Counted from the first letter of the stretch, positions 46,235 through 59,154 are shown. The stretch: 64,000 nt of DNA from Rhizophagus clarus (GCA_015698045.1 BLAL01000036.1:310001-374000), one strand, 5' to 3'. Program-made: numbers and translations. Notes: generated by a model from the letters alone, not told the origin.

Positions 46235-46972
46235 GATGAAAACATCATCAGGAAATTTTTTTGGAGGATATATATCAATGGATAGGTCACATGATATATA
46301 TCGATAATAATCAGACTTATCGAGTAGTATCGATGTGGGTAAATGATGACAAATTATCAGAATTTAACTAAAACAACAAATATTGATAGAGATGTATATT
46401 GATGGAAAGGTCACATGATATCTATTGATAATAATTAGACTCGTCAAATAGTATTGATATAGAAAAGATGATTACTTATCAGAATTAAGCCTAAATGATA
46501 AAAGTCAAGAAATTTCATACGATAAAAATCAAGAAAATTCAAACGATAAATATTGAAAATATTCATTGTGATTACTAACGTAAATTTATTTATTTATTTA
46601 TAATAATAAAATTCATAATAAAATTTATAATGATAATAATTATAATTAATTATAAAATAATAGTATGCCACCTTAAAATAAAACATCACTTTCCAACCTA
46701 TGAATAATTGCTAATCATTATAAAACAAGTCATCATGCAATGTCATTAATGTATCATCACTTCTGAGAATTACATCTGTTTCCTCCTCCTCTTCAAAAGA
46801 GCCTGTTTTTGGGATTTCCAGAACTTCTTCTCTCAATATCTTCTATGCGTCATGTATAGTAAAAACCTTTTTTTTTTTGAATAAATCCTAATAAAGTATT
46901 AATTTGAATTTTATCTAACTGAATAGATTTCAAATTATATAAATTGGTTTAAATAACAGCCACATATCTTAA
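46235..46972. other. AT-rich spacer, no gene seen
   Basis: Contains catcatcaggaaattttttt at about 46242 (the same word that begins the dispersed repeat at 8190 and 40611) and two diverged copies of a gatatatatcaatggataggtcacatgatat unit (about 46265 and 46390). No coding sequence. Confidence 0.5.
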
Positions 46973-47500
46973 CACAGGTTGAATGAAAAAAAATCGGATT
47001 TTGCTCTATTTAAAATAGCCTTGCCGACTTCAATATAGAATATGCCAAATTTTGCTTATTTTAGTATAGCCATATCTATTTTTGCCGATTTTTGTTAAAT
47101 TCCGATTTTTCAGTCATAAATGCCGATTTTAGCGGCCAATTTTTACCTTTTTTTAAATAAATGCCAATATTTAAACTGGAGATATTATATTTATTATATA
47201 CTTTACCCTTTTCGTATAGTTCAAATAAAGGATTTTATCTTATTTAAAATTCCCTTGCCGACTTCAATAAGGCTTTGCCGATTATTTTACTAATTTTTTG
47301 CCGATTTTTGTTAACTTCCGATTTTTCATCCAGAAATGCCGATTTTAGCGGCCGATTTTTACCTTTTTTTTAATTAAATGCCGATATTTAAACTGGAGAT
47401 ATTATATTTAGTGTAAACTTTAATGCTTTTGACACAGGTCGAATAAAGATTTTACTCTATTTAAAATAGCCTTTGCCGATATTTAAATTGTAATATTTCG
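46973..47500. repeat. Left subterminal repeats of the CMC element
   Basis: Three tandem, diverged copies of a roughly 220-230-bp unit, each with ..ctatttaaaatagcc, ttgccgacttcaat, gccgatttttgtta and taaactggagatattatatt. The end motif cacaggtcgaat itself recurs at 47433. Probably transposase-binding repeats. Confidence 0.7.
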
Positions 47501-48020
47501 TAATTTTACATCATAGGATTTTTGAAATTATTTATTATACTAATAAATATAAGATACTATTCTAAATATTCTACTTGTTTTGTACATTGAATTCCCAGTT
47601 GGTTCGATTTCACAAACAATAACTGAAGTATTCATAAGGTTAAACAGTGATAATTGAAACTGATGAGATCACATTGATAAGGCCTATTCCTAAAAAGTTA
47701 ATTAATCACATTTAATTAAACGCTATTTAATTGTACTATTTTTTTTTTTCAAAAAAAAACTTTCTTTCTGAAAGAAGAGTCTGCCTCCTATACCGTTTGC
47801 CGTCGTGCATAGTGTGTTATAGGAAAAGTGGGCTAGGTGGCCACCTAAAGTTTGTAAATAACTCTGGTACCAAAGTTGATGATCTATTTACTATACATAG
47901 ACCTTTCGCTTCGAATTTTGGTTATGATAATTCCGCCTCCTCTGTCGCATTATTCGTCGAAGTCTAAATAGATATCATTATGACTTATGAGTAAAATATT
48001 TACAATAATAATGTAAATTC
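47501..48020. other. Less AT-rich stretch without a recognised gene
   Basis: 47766-47970 has an open frame with a balanced composition (LLYRLPSCIVCYRKSG, DDLFTIHRPFASNFGYDN), but no known domain and no splice context. Possibly an exon fragment of a captured gene. Confidence 0.3.
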
Positions 48021-48300
48021 TTTAATCATAGTTAAAATAGGCATGATGGGATAACTCATATATCATGAGCTCTGTCTGTGCGAAGTGCCGTTTTATTTAT
48101 AATCAAAGTAGACTTAAGTCGTAAGTAACTTTGATTATCATTGATTAGGAAAGTACATGCAACGAAAATCCTTTATCAAGGGGTAAAATAGGCATGATGG
48201 GATAACTCATATATCATGAGCTCTGTCTGTGCGAAGTGCCATTTTATTTATAATCAAAGTAGGTTTAAGTCGTAAGTAACTTGATTATAACAATGATGAT
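48021..48300. repeat. Direct repeat, two copies of about 159 bp
   Basis: gttaaaataggcatgatggg followed by ataactcatatatcatgagc and tctgtctgtgcgaagtgcc occurs at about 48025 and 48184, almost unchanged. Tandem duplication inside the CMC element. Confidence 0.85.
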
Positions 48301-48790
48301 TATTGGAGAATTAAGTTGCAACATTTTTAAATATTTTTGAATAAGTGCCGTATTAATTTAATGTAATTGTTACCCTTTTCAAATAAGAAGGGCCGATTTG
48401 CAATACAGCTTTGCCGGCCTTAAATGTATTTATATAGCCAGAATAATTGTTTTATACTTTATGTGATATTTAATTAAAATAAAATAAACCTTTGATATCT
48501 AAAAATTATTACATGATTAGAGTTATTAATCACAAAGTATGGTGCTTGTATCGTAATGCCGTAATAAAAGACCGATTTGCAATACAACTTTGCCGGCTCA
48601 AAATAAGATCTCTTGTTATCTGAATTATCTGATTTTTCACGCGGTTAGAATTAATTACGGTATATGTAACCTTTATCGTTATTCTTGTGCCAAAAAAAAA
48701 TGATTGTTATAATTTAATCAAATACAAATGCTATAATTGAATTCGCCATTCTGATTTTACATATAATTCATTTTATATTATATAAAGTTT

Positions 48791-51700
48791 TTAAAACGAA
48801 ATTTTTTTATTTAAAGGAATCACAGCCATATATTCTTTTGTTTTTCTCGTCCCAGTATCAAAATTACATTTAATGAATTTTCCTATTATATGATGTATGG
48901 GTATAATACTGTCTCTTCTCATATCATAAAACTCATTTGTCCATAATTCCATATTACATGATTTTATGTCGTTATCTACTTGGCAATAATATCTTGTACT
49001 ATGATCTTGAACCGGTTTGTACCATTTGACTAACGCTAATGAATGGGTTAATGATCGTGAACTATTTAAATGAATAGTATGCTCAAAATAAAATTGTACT
49101 TGACCGGGATAAACATCGATCGATCCATCATAATGTACAAATCGAGCTAATATATATGAGGATTTTTCATGACGAGCAGCCTGAACAGAACCATATATGT
49201 CCGCCCCAATTCTTATTCTCCCATATTGTATAATTCTAGGGTTTACGATAGTACTGTTATTTGAACCTATTATAGAGTAGATGGAGATGAAACAATAATC
49301 ATTATACAAACTATTATAAAATTCTACCAGTAGGTCCAAAATTTGGTTTGGAAGGGTAGTTTCTTTGCGCGGTTTCATTAGCAACCCAGGAAAACATTCC
49401 GTTCTGTAAGCCGAATCTTCCTCAATAAGAGATAGTCTTATAAAATTTTGATACTCATCGCTCGCAAAATCATCAAGTGCAGCCAAGCTGCCAACAGATT
49501 TTCTTGGTTCTATTATCTCCAAGGAGGAAAATAAGTGATCGTTGTCACAATTTGAGAGGAAGTATTGAAGGATTGTATTTTCAGACATAATTCTTAGTAG
49601 TTCAGGTTCAATATTACGTCTGCTATTATTATAAGAACCTACAATTTTTAAAAATAATTAATAACATTGTGATTTTCAAATCGGAAAAATTAAATCATGT
49701 ACCTAAAATTCTGTTCATCCGTTCAAAGCTATAACACCAGAATGAGGACAAAGGACCATAGTCTAATGCGCATTCACAGATATGGAGACAGAGATGCAGA
49801 TTAGGACTTATTTTTTCTTGACCATATTTTTGTTCAATTAATTTGTTCATCTCTATCAGTCTTGTAAACACTTCATTTAACATATTTTTTTGTAGCTCTC
49901 GGTTTGTTAAGATCTTGCAAACACGCATGAAATATGCAAGAATTTTTTGGTCGATGTATCCAAGGAAACTCCATGTGATAGGTATTGCAAAAATTAACAT
50001 GAAGGTTTTCCACATGTCTGCCGTGAAACTTGAGAATCCTTCACCGGTAGCTATTCTGACAGGGCGGCGTCCAAGGTCACTTGGGAACTTTATCATGTCA
50101 GCTCTCTCTTGCATAATTTTGAGCTTTTCGTTATTTAATATACCTTCGCCTATCCAGAGTTTCGTTACGATCCATTTCGCAACACCGAGAAAAAGGCAAT
50201 GCATAGGATCAACCACGCAAAAGCGAACAGGATTAAAATAAAGCAAGCGGTATATCTCAGCGAACATGATGTTCAGAGACATGGGCTTTTCGTGCTTCTT
50301 CAGTTGTACATTATTTCCACTCACTTGCTTTTTCTCTTATTTCATTAATATCTCGCTCAATAAACCAGTCGTCTAAATCTGCAAACCCCCCAAAATTTGG
50401 TTGATTGTTTATAAAATTTGCCGATTTGTAACATCGGTAGCATGCAATACGAGCCGAGATAAAACCACATAATTTCTGAGATGCAGGGACGTCGCTAGAA
50501 CAGCCAATGATTGCACCACGGACAAATTGACCGTTGTTGTGTTCGTTTGTTTTTATAAAATAGCCATTCCACAAACGATTTAACTGGTTAACGATCAGAT
50601 ACAAATAATTGTTAATTTCATGTTGGCTTGGTTCTTTCGGACCAGGCATTACTGCTAGTGTGAGAATATTGTGTGGCTTGAAGCGTTCATTACGCAGCAA
50701 ATTACAAAAAACGGCATAAACAGAATATTGTGAATTTACGAATGGCTGGAACCAATCCATATTTAACATTAATCCGATATGAGTATCGGCAAATTCTTTT
50801 GTAAAAAACAGCACACCATCATCATCTGTAAAACTTTTCCAGACCCTACCATCATAGATATCGAATAAAGCTTCAGTTCCGTTTTTCCTTTCTGACCACT
50901 TCCGACATGACATTTCAAAATTTTTGCGATTAAAAAAAAGGGTCAATTGTTGCTTAATATTTATTAACGGGAATGTCATTATCAGACGGAAAATGGGATT
51001 ATTACTACTATTATTACTATCTATTTTTGTTAATAGAGGGTTATTGCATTGTTGTCGAAATCGTTCTATTCTGTGATTTGGATAGTTTACAAAACTGCAA
51101 GTTGGTATTTCAGTATTGTCTAATAATTCTTTTATATCATACAATTTGTGACATCTGTCACAGACTGCATATTTAATTATCGTTGTGGATATCCCCAACA
51201 CCTTTTTAGCCATATATAAAGAGGAAGGAAAAGATGAAAATTTATTTTCATCTATTGTCAAAAGAAAAAATCTTAAGAACTTGAACAAAGAATCTATAGC
51301 TACATTGGAAAGTTTAAATCGTTATTGATATTGTAATATTCACAAAATAATCCAAGTATAATTATCATTAATGTTAATGTTAGGAAGAATTGGTTCGCCG
51401 TCATCAAAATCTGTTGATGCAAAATTGACTTCCTCATCGTCATCATCTTCATAATCATCAGAATAATTAGAATCGCTATCTTCAGTATCTCCATTTTTAT
51501 CGTCATCATCTTCAGAATCCCCGTCTTGATCATTCTCGTTTCTTACATTATCCAATAATAAATTTTCAAGAACAAGATCGGATATTTTTCCTTTCTTTAT
51601 CGTTCGATGTTTTGCCGATTCATGTATAGGTGTCTTCTTTGTTAAAAAGAAATAGTTTCTTGTGAGTAATGGTTCAATATCTTCGGACAATGGTTCAATA

Positions 51701-51993
51701 TCTTCAGACAATTGTTCAATATCTTCGGATAATTGTTCAGTTATATTAGGTGATGTATCATTTATCCCTTGTATTGGGTCGTATTCCATTACATCTTCAT
51801 CAACAGCATCAGATGATATAACATTTGAAGAACCTTCTTGATAATTATTACCAAAATTATTATTCGCATTAGATTTTAATTTATATTTTAACTCATGTTT
51901 CAGTTTAGTCCTTGGATCAACCAATTTACCGTTACATTCTTTACAGAAACAATGCACTTTGGTTCTGGTTCTTGTATCTAAAGATTCCGACAT
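48791..51993 (-). pseudogene. CMC/CACTA-like transposase
   Basis: N-terminal part (51993-51340): a short Cys/His motif (HCFCKECNGKLVDPRTKLKH) and long acidic stretch with repeated EQLSEDIEP units. Core (51288-50311): CDRCHKLYD, YDGRVWKSF, GLMLNMDWFQPF, MPGPKEPSQHEINNYL, SSDVPASQKLCGF and ACYRCYKS, the pattern of fungal CMC transposases. Next (50324-49695): FCVVDPMHCLFLGVAKWI and LCLHICECALDYGPLSSFWC followed by YSFERMNRILG. After a 60-70-nt GT-AG intron (near 49640-49700) the C-terminal domain runs to 48791 (QVQFYFEHTI, LALVKWYKP). The frame breaks at about 50310-50250 (WK-stop-CTTEEARKAHVSEHHVR-stop), and the exon 1/exon 2 join near 51300-51340 cannot be made cleanly. Confidence 0.82.
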
Positions 51994-51999
51994 TTTTTT

Positions 52000-53670
52000 T
52001 TTTTTTTTTTTTTTTTTTAAGGAATTGCAAATCAATCTAATTGGTTCAGCAATCCCAATTCTTGGTCCATTTTTGTCAAGGCACAGCTTGGTAATTAAGC
52101 TATTTTGATAATAACATATGACAATGATGTCAAGACCAATGTATTTTATCAAATACTAAAATATAATTTTATTTTTGCTAATTCTCTAATTAAATTTAGT
52201 ATTAAGGGGTATAATTATACTAGAAAATTTTTTCAAATTCAATTAATCCGATTCTTGAAACATGTCAATCGACTTACTAATAAATCTCATATATCATCAC
52301 GAATTCGAAAGATCCAAATAATTTAAGTAAAGATGTAGCAATTTCCTATTCACAGATCAAAATGCGAGAGTTATAAAAAAAGTGTCTTAGTTGTTCGCAA
52401 CTGCAACAACATCAAAATTTAACACTTGGCCTATGCTTTCGAATATATCAAAAATTAGGAAAAACTATATTTCATTTTTTTTTTTATATATTTTCTTTCA
52501 AGTCGTCAATTTCTAGTACATCAGTATCATTTAAAGCTGTTAACGAGATATCAAATATTTATTATTTTATCTTTTATTGAGTCGCTTACAATAATACGTT
52601 GAGTTATAGCATATATACGTTTATTCTAACAATCAGTCATGGTTAAAATTACTTGTTAATTAATAGAATTGTTTTAATAAATCTTTAATTCTTCTTTTGC
52701 CCTTGGCAGTTGGCACAGACGTACAGTTTGTTAATACCACGTGACTAGATAGTGCATAAATGTCACCCGACGTGATTGGCAGGAGCTATAAAGTTTGTTT
52801 GCGTTTACCGCGTTTACCATGCACGTTTTACAAATCGGTGATTTCCAATTTGTTTACGTTTACTATAAATTTGCTCGTGAATATGGTACATTTGCGTACG
52901 TTTACCACGCTTTCTTTCTTTTTTCTCCACGTTTTAGTACGATGCAACAAATTTTCTTTGTTGCCTTTCATTTTTTTCGTTAATGGTTGACGATATTTTT
53001 CACCTTATTTTTCGCCTTATTTTCATCGGCTTAACAAAGTAAGCATATTTCTTTTCGCCAATTATATTTTCTGTCGGAAAAACCAGCTTCCGTAAGTATA
53101 ACTTTATCAAGCTTCAAATGTGTTATTACTAATTTGGACATGTTATTTATGATAATGATATAATATTTAGTTTATTAATATATTTTAATTAATTCATTGA
53201 TATACTTTATTGATATATTTTAATTAATTTATTGATATTTTTAATTATTAATTGTTTACTGATATATTTTAATTAATTTATTGATATATTCTATTAATTG
53301 ATAACGCTATAATATTTAGTTTATTGATATATTTTAATTAATTGATAGCGATATAATATCTAGTTTACTGATATATTTAAATATTGATTGATTTATCTTA
53401 ATTTAATTAATGTAGTTTACTGATTATTTTAAATAATACATTTTAATTAATTGAAAGCGATATAATATCAAGTTTATTTAATTTATTGATTTATTTTAAT
53501 TAATATTGATAGCGATATATTTTATTAAATGATAACGAGTCTTATTAATTTAATCTATCTTTTATTTTAATCAGACGATAACGAAAATGGTTCAGAAGAC
53601 GTAAGTAATGGTTATATATAGAGCCTTTGTTTCTTGTTTAATCTTTAAATTATCAAATTATCAAATATCA
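52000..53670. promoter_or_regulatory. Divergent intergenic region of the CMC element
   Basis: About 1.7 kb between the transposase start and the RS-rich gene. Starts with a T-run of about 25 next to the transposase ATG. 52790-52930 has repeated gtttacc/cgtttaccgcg words, and 53170-53540 repeats attgatatattttaattaat. No gene seen. Probably the shared promoter area. Confidence 0.4.
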
Positions 53671-53672
53671 TA

Positions 53673-55722
53673 ATGAGAAAATTCAAACCTTTAAATTTAA
53701 TTCCTATTTCTCGTGATGGCTCTCATCCTCATATTAGATCTCAACGAAATGAATCTAGTTCCCGTTCCCAATCTCGTCAATCTCGGCATCAAACTCATAT
53801 TGATCGATCTCGTAGTCGCTCAAAATCTCGCTCAACGACTCGTCAACCTTGATCTCGCCCATCTCGATCCAAATCTTGTTATTATCATTCCGAATCCTAA
53901 CGATCGCGTTCCCATCGCTCTCGCTCCCCTCATCGTTCCCAACGATCGCGTTCCTATCGCTCTTGCTCCCCTCATCGTTCCCATCATTCTCATTCTCATC
54001 AACATCGATCTCGCTCCCCTCATCGTTCCCATCATTCTCGTTCCCATCAATGTTGATCTCGATTTTGCTCTCATTCTCCTCATCGACATCAATCACACTC
54101 TCAATCTCAACATAATCGAAACTATCAAAATGTCTCTAGAGGGAGATCAATTACAAAAAGTAATATTGTTTTATATTAGTGCTAATTAAATTTCATTTTA
54201 CTTATACTATACCAATTTAACGTTATTGTTATAGGATCTTTAACTGATCTATCTTTAACAATTCCTTCTTCTTCACCTCCAGCGAGCGATAGTATTTCTT
54301 TCACGTTTCTTTACTTACTTGCACGTAAAATTTTTTATACTAAATGATTTATATTAAATACTGATTTATAATAGGTGCTAACAACAGAGAAGTCAGCGAA
54401 TTAAGAAGCATGATTTCAAATCTTACCAAACGTGTGGAAGTGCTAACAGAAGAAAGAACGAGTGAAGGACCAAGAAATAGAAGCCTATCCCCAGTTCTGT
54501 CCAGAGAGAATCGGCGTGCCCTTCCTCCAATAACTGATAAAAATTTCAAAAAAACCATTCATGTAAATATATCTTTATTTTATTAAATATTTCTCTTTTG
54601 TATTGATCGTTAAAAAATGAGTGTTATATTAAATAGGATGAGGTAATCCATATTATAAACAACCTCGATTCGTCGATTCTTTTTGACATGTCAAAGACAT
54701 TTAGTAAACAAAAAAAGTCGATAAATAAGAAGCTTCTACCAGCCGTTAAAGCAGCGATGCCTCCTTCATTAGAGGTATACGATACAGAACTTTTAAAAGT
54801 AATAAAACAGCTACACAAATCACGGTGGGAGATTTGGAAATTAAAAAAGGAGGGTAAGATAGATGAACACAATAAACGGCAACACATGACGTCGAGGAGA
54901 GATCAGGTGTGAAATTCATTATTTAAAATGACAATGTATATAATCTATTAATTATTTTAATTTACTCTTTAATAGAAAATGACAAGAAGACGCAAAGGTC
55001 TCCAACACATGATCTTCACGCAAGACAGCATTCTAGATAATTGTCATCCTGAAAATATGACTAGAGAAGTATTTATTAAAGATTGCGAAAAGGCAGTAAA
55101 TACCGCAGAAGTCCATTCGGATAAATGGTCTACTGAAGACGAAGTTCTGGCAAATGAAGAGTGTAACGATAACATAAGATCAGGAAGGTTGATAAGTACA
55201 AATTCTGTAATTAAGATTCACAATAAGGAGTGGAGGTCTTCTAGAGTACGTAAAGTTGCGAAAGTTTAAAACATAGGCGTTTATGCTAATAAGTTATAAA
55301 TTTATCATTAGGTTAAAAGAATCTTATTTCGAGCGGACGAGATCGGAGTAAGCATCAGAACCAGGTTAAGTCGCAAACGTTACCGTCTAGATGATATCGA
55401 TAAAAAAAGCAGACCAACACAAGACATGGCTAATTGGTGGATATCATCAAGGTGGATTGAACCAGAATCTGATGATGATGATGATGATGAGGATAACGAC
55501 GGTGATAATAACGATGATGATAATAATAGTAATGATGATAATAACGATAATGACAATAATGGTAATGGTGATAATAACGATGATGGCAATAATGGTAATG
55601 CTGATAAAAATGATGGAACTAATGAAGAACAAAACGATGATAACAATGGTAATTTAGAAGTAGATGAGCACCAAGGTATCTTTTACTTAGAAGTACCGGT
55701 CGATATCAGAAAACGTACATAA
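53673..55722 (+). pseudogene. RS-rich, coiled-coil protein gene of the CMC element (six exons, stops in exon 1)
   Basis: Exons 53673-54159, 54235-54291, 54375-54562, 54637-54906, 54976-55245 and 55312-55722 splice in phase with clean GT-AG sites. Exon 1 encodes an Arg/Ser/His-rich region (RSRSRSKSRS, HRSRSPHRS) but holds three in-frame stops at 53850 (TGA), 53898 (TAA) and 54054 (TGA). Exon 3 encodes a coiled coil (NREVSELRSMISNLTKRVEV). Exons 4-5 are basic and helical (LLKVIKQLHKSRWEIWKLKK). Exon 6 contains RPTQDMANWWISSRW and then a long Asp/Asn tract and an EVPVDIRKRT end. No known family recognised. Its position, divergent from the transposase, recalls the two-gene layout of En/Spm, but homology to TnpA is not shown. 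Confidence 0.6.
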
Positions 55723-56755
55723 ATTTAGGTATTTGTTTCATCATTTAAAATCAACTGCTTGTATTTTGAGTGATTTAAATTCCGTTGTTTATAAATTAAC
55801 TCTCTAATATCGTTTCTATCCTATTAATCTCTTTTTTAGAGCACTGGTTATTTTATAGCCATTTATAAGTAACATGACGAGATAAATATGATTTTAATAT
55901 ATTTTATATAAACATTCTATACATAATAATAATATAATAATAAGAACAATATAGTAATATAATAATAATAATATGGACAATATAATAATATAATAATAAT
56001 AAATATATCATAAATTGCAGTATATATTATAAAATAATAGCATACATATTATATATCATACATATTAAATATTAAATATAAATCAATTATCGAAAATGGA
56101 AAAATAAAATAAAACCGGACAATAATAGTAATTATGAATTACGAGAAAATCGATAATAGAAAGATCTGATATATAAATTGGCATAAACTATTTTTGAAAT
56201 GTTTATACCGAGCTAAAAAACCAGACAATAATAGTAATTATGAATTATGAGAAAATCGATAATAGAAAGATCCGATATATAAATCGGCATAAACTATTTT
56301 TGAAATGTTTATACTGAATTAAACTTGGCAATCCGATTTTAGGAGATTTGGCATGATTATTTAAAAATCGGCGTTCTGATTTTGCGAGAATTGGCAATTA
56401 TAATTTTAAAACAGTATTCCGATTTATGTCGATAAAAATAAAAGAATTTCCGATTGCCAACAATACGTGCCATAAAATCGGCAGCAAAATGCCATAAATA
56501 GGACAAATATAGCTATAAACTGGCAGTCTTATTTTTAGCTATCGACATGTTTATTTTAAAATCGGAATGCCAATTTTCGCAAAATCTGCCAAAATCGGCA
56601 TTCCAATTTTTTGTTCATAAATAACGTATTTCCGATCACAAACAATTCGCGCCATAAAATCGGCTTTAAAAAGCCACAAATCAGACAAATATATCCAAAA
56701 ATCGGTTAAAAATCGGACTGCCGATTTTTGACGATTTTTTTTCATTCGACCTGTG
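55723..56755. repeat. Right subterminal region of the CMC element
   Basis: About 56110-56320 has two copies of a roughly 104-bp unit (ggacaataatagtaattatg, then aaaatcgataatagaaagat). 56330-56755 is dense in aaatcggc/gccgattt words mirroring the left subterminal zone. No gene. Confidence 0.65.
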
Positions 56756-56959
56756 AAAATTTTTTCTTATACATCTGATATGTAGTATGAAAACCATCCT
56801 TTGCTATGCAAAATCTATATATAACTTTGACAATTTTACTCCCTATTATACATCTATAATTACAACTTTTTTTTATTTTTTGCTTTCTAATAAGCAAAAT
56901 TCTATATGACTTAAAAAAAAATTTTATATAATAAATAAGCAAATTTTTTTGTTACCTAT

Positions 56960-56985
56960 ATATATATTGTTCGGGATCCTGTTAA
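56960..56985. repeat. Solo end of an AGGAYCCCGAACAATA-type element
   Basis: atatattgttcgggatcctg matches, with one change, the right terminus of the element nested at 8717-11199 (tattgttcggggtcct). No partner end was found nearby, so it is a truncated copy. Confidence 0.5.
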
Positions 56986-56999
56986 AGAGATATAGTAAA

Positions 57000-57720
57000 A
57001 AAAAATGAAACAGAACACCTATTCCATTTTTAAAAAGATCCAGAAAATCTAAAAAAAACGTGTAGGAAAGAGAAGATGAAAGTAAAGAAGACAAAAACAG
57101 AAGACGAAAGAAAAAGAGATGAAAAATGGATGGAAAAATGGAAGAGAAAGCGAAGAAAAAGGAAAAATAGAAGGGAAAGTGAAGAAAAAAGAAAACAAAA
57201 AGTGAAAAAACAAAAGAAACAGATGGAAGGAAAAATAAAAATAAAAATGAGAGGAAAAGTGAAAGGAAAGAAAATAAAGAAGAAAAAAATGAAAAGGAAA
57301 GAGAATAAAAACAAAAGAGTATCAAAATTAAAAGTCAAATGAAGACCAAAAAAAAAGAAAAATGAAAGACTGTTGTTAGTATAAAGACAAGAATAAGAGA
57401 ATAAAACAAAAAAAGTGAAGCTAAATCCTCACTTTTTATTTCAAAGAGTTTTGACAAACCTAAAAAAAAAGAAAATCAGGAGCAGATAAAATTTAAAAAA
57501 AAGAAGGAATAAAGGAATAAAATAAGATTAGAAAATGAAACAAAAATTAGAAACAAAAAAAAATAACGTATCTTCAACATAAAACTAGAAGAACTTAATA
57601 AAGATCTAAGAAGAAAAAAAAAAAGAAATTAGAAAACAAAAAAAAAGAAATAAAAACATGAAGAAAAAGAAATATCAAACTTTTAACATAAAGCCAAAAG
57701 CTAATCAAAAAAAAGAAACA
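57000..57720. repeat. Purine-rich low-complexity tract
   Basis: Strong A+G bias on the plus strand (gaaaagtgaaaggaaagaaa style) for about 700 bp. It opens a Lys/Arg/Glu-rich frame at 57076-57342 and Phe/Ser-rich frames on the other strand; none looks like a real protein. Could form triplex or unusual DNA, but that is speculation. Confidence 0.6.
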
Positions 57721-58395
57721 GATGTAAACAAATAATTGGTCAATATGATGTAATTGTAAAATTTCATTAGTCAATCAAAATATTTACACATGATAGGGAT
57801 GAGAAATCACTCAGGTGAAAAATAAATTATTTCTATTTATAATATTTATAATTTAATATTTATTAATATAATTTAACTTACTTTTTATTTCTCAAGCTGT
57901 TGCAGGTAAAATCTGCATTTTGTAATCAACTACAATAATGGCTTTATGATTATCTAATTCATGTAAAATAGCATTAAATTGAGCATTTAGATATACTTTG
58001 TGAGTTCGATATGCTAAATAATATGTCATTTATTCTTAATATTCTAAGAGTTTTGGATGATAAATAATATTAAATTAATCAGTTAGATCTTTAAATAAAA
58101 TGAAAATTTTATCACATTCTTGATATTGTGAGAAATGTTATTGCATGCATTCTTCAAATGCAAATAATAAACAATAATTAATACAATCCATGTGATCAAT
58201 CGTACTATTCTTATTTATGGATAATTCATTTTCATAATTTTTTTTTAAATGTTAATATAAACATTCTAATTCATAGATTAACTAATTCTATAAAATTAAG
58301 AAATTATTATATAATAATACCAACCCTTTAAATTTTGTTAGAAAAATTTATGGTTACAAGTTTAATTAAACCTTTAAAAGTTTGATAACTATCTT

Positions 58396-58905
58396 TACGA
58401 AAAGTAAATTGTTATTAAAATATACTTAAAATAAATATCAATTTTAATTTACGATATACTTATAATATACTTTAAATGCACTTAAAATAATCTTAAAATG
58501 TACTTTAAATGTATTTGTTTTTTGCCCAAATACTTAAATTATACTTAAATTGAATTTTAAGTACAATTTAAATATATTTTTTACATAATTAAAATGTACT
58601 TAAATTTTAATTTAAGTATATTTTAAGTATATAAAAAACATACTTATATAGTACTTATTTTTAATTTAAATATAATTTAAGAATATTTTAAATATGTAAA
58701 AAATACATTTAAATTATACTTAAAATTTATTTTAAGTGCAATTTAAGTATTTGGGCAAAAAACAAATACATTTAAAGTACATTTTAAGATTATTTTAAGT
58801 GCATTTAAAGTATATTATAAGTATATCGTAAATTAAAATTGATACTTATTTTAAATATATTTTAATAACAATTTAAATATATTTTAAGTACAATTACTTT
58901 TCGTA
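58396..58905. mobile_element. Foldback MITE (about 508 bp), TA-flanked
   Basis: Ends tacgaaaagtaaattgttat and ataacaatttaaat..caattacttttcgta. The whole element is close to a palindrome: ttgcccaaatacttaaatta near 58526 pairs with taatttaagtatttgggcaa near 58740. TA at both outer edges suggests a Tc1/mariner-type target. No coding capacity. Confidence 0.75.
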
Positions 58906-58919
58906 GGGTATAATCGTTG

Positions 58920-59154
58920 TAAGGTTGCTAGGCGAAACTAGGTAGTTTAGCAAACTGTCTAAATGTCAAAAGGGTAAAACTTAATAAAACTATATTAAAA
59001 TCTTAGTAAAAAATTAGCAAAACTTGACAAATGTCAAAACTTATAGTAAATCATATTAAATAGTGAAATAATAATAAAGTATTATTAAAAAATCAGTAAA
59101 ACTAGAGTTTAGACGTTTAGCCAAATTTAAAATTAGTTTAAGTAGGCAACTTTA
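58920..59154. mobile_element. 235-bp MITE of the TAAGGTTGC hAT family
   Basis: Ends taaggttgctaggcgaaact and ..agtaggcaacttta, a diverged version of the big hAT termini. Flanks AATCGTTG and AATCATTG match 7 of 8, as expected for an old hAT duplication. Interior carries degenerate tgtcaaaa/gtaaaac words. Non-autonomous; could be mobilised by the intact transposase at 41882-44263. Confidence 0.78.

Larger units (their letters stand above)
46973..56755. mobile_element. CMC (CACTA-like) DNA transposon, about 9.8 kb
   Basis: Left end cacaggttgaatgaaaaaaa, right end ttttttttcattcgacctgtg: an inverted repeat of roughly 23 bp with one mismatch. Flanking triplets are TAA and AAA (imperfect 3-bp duplication). 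Inside are a CMC transposase on the minus strand (51993-48791) and an RS-rich gene on the plus strand (53673-55722), transcribed divergently from 52000-53670. Subterminal zones are rich in the word gccgattttt on both sides. Both genes carry stops, so this copy looks inactive. The outer boundaries rest on the TIR match only, so confidence is moderate. Confidence 0.68.

Noticed and set aside
46973-47720. PIF/Harbinger assignment from the 3-bp TAA flank
   Set aside because: The internal transposase has CMC motifs (DWFQPF, GPKEPS, VVDPMHCLFLG) rather than a Harbinger nuclease, and CACAG ends also suit CMC.
53713-54189. 158-aa Leu/Ile/Val/Pro-rich protein
   Set aside because: Shadow frame of the RS-rich exon; the RS frame splices in phase with five further exons.
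55380-55657. Ser/Leu-rich and Met/Ile-rich proteins
   Set aside because: Shadows of the Asp/Asn-coding repeat in the last exon of the RS-rich gene.
57076-57342. Lys/Arg/Glu-rich protein
   Set aside because: Produced by a purine-rich low-complexity tract; the opposite strand opens equally long Phe/Ser-rich frames.
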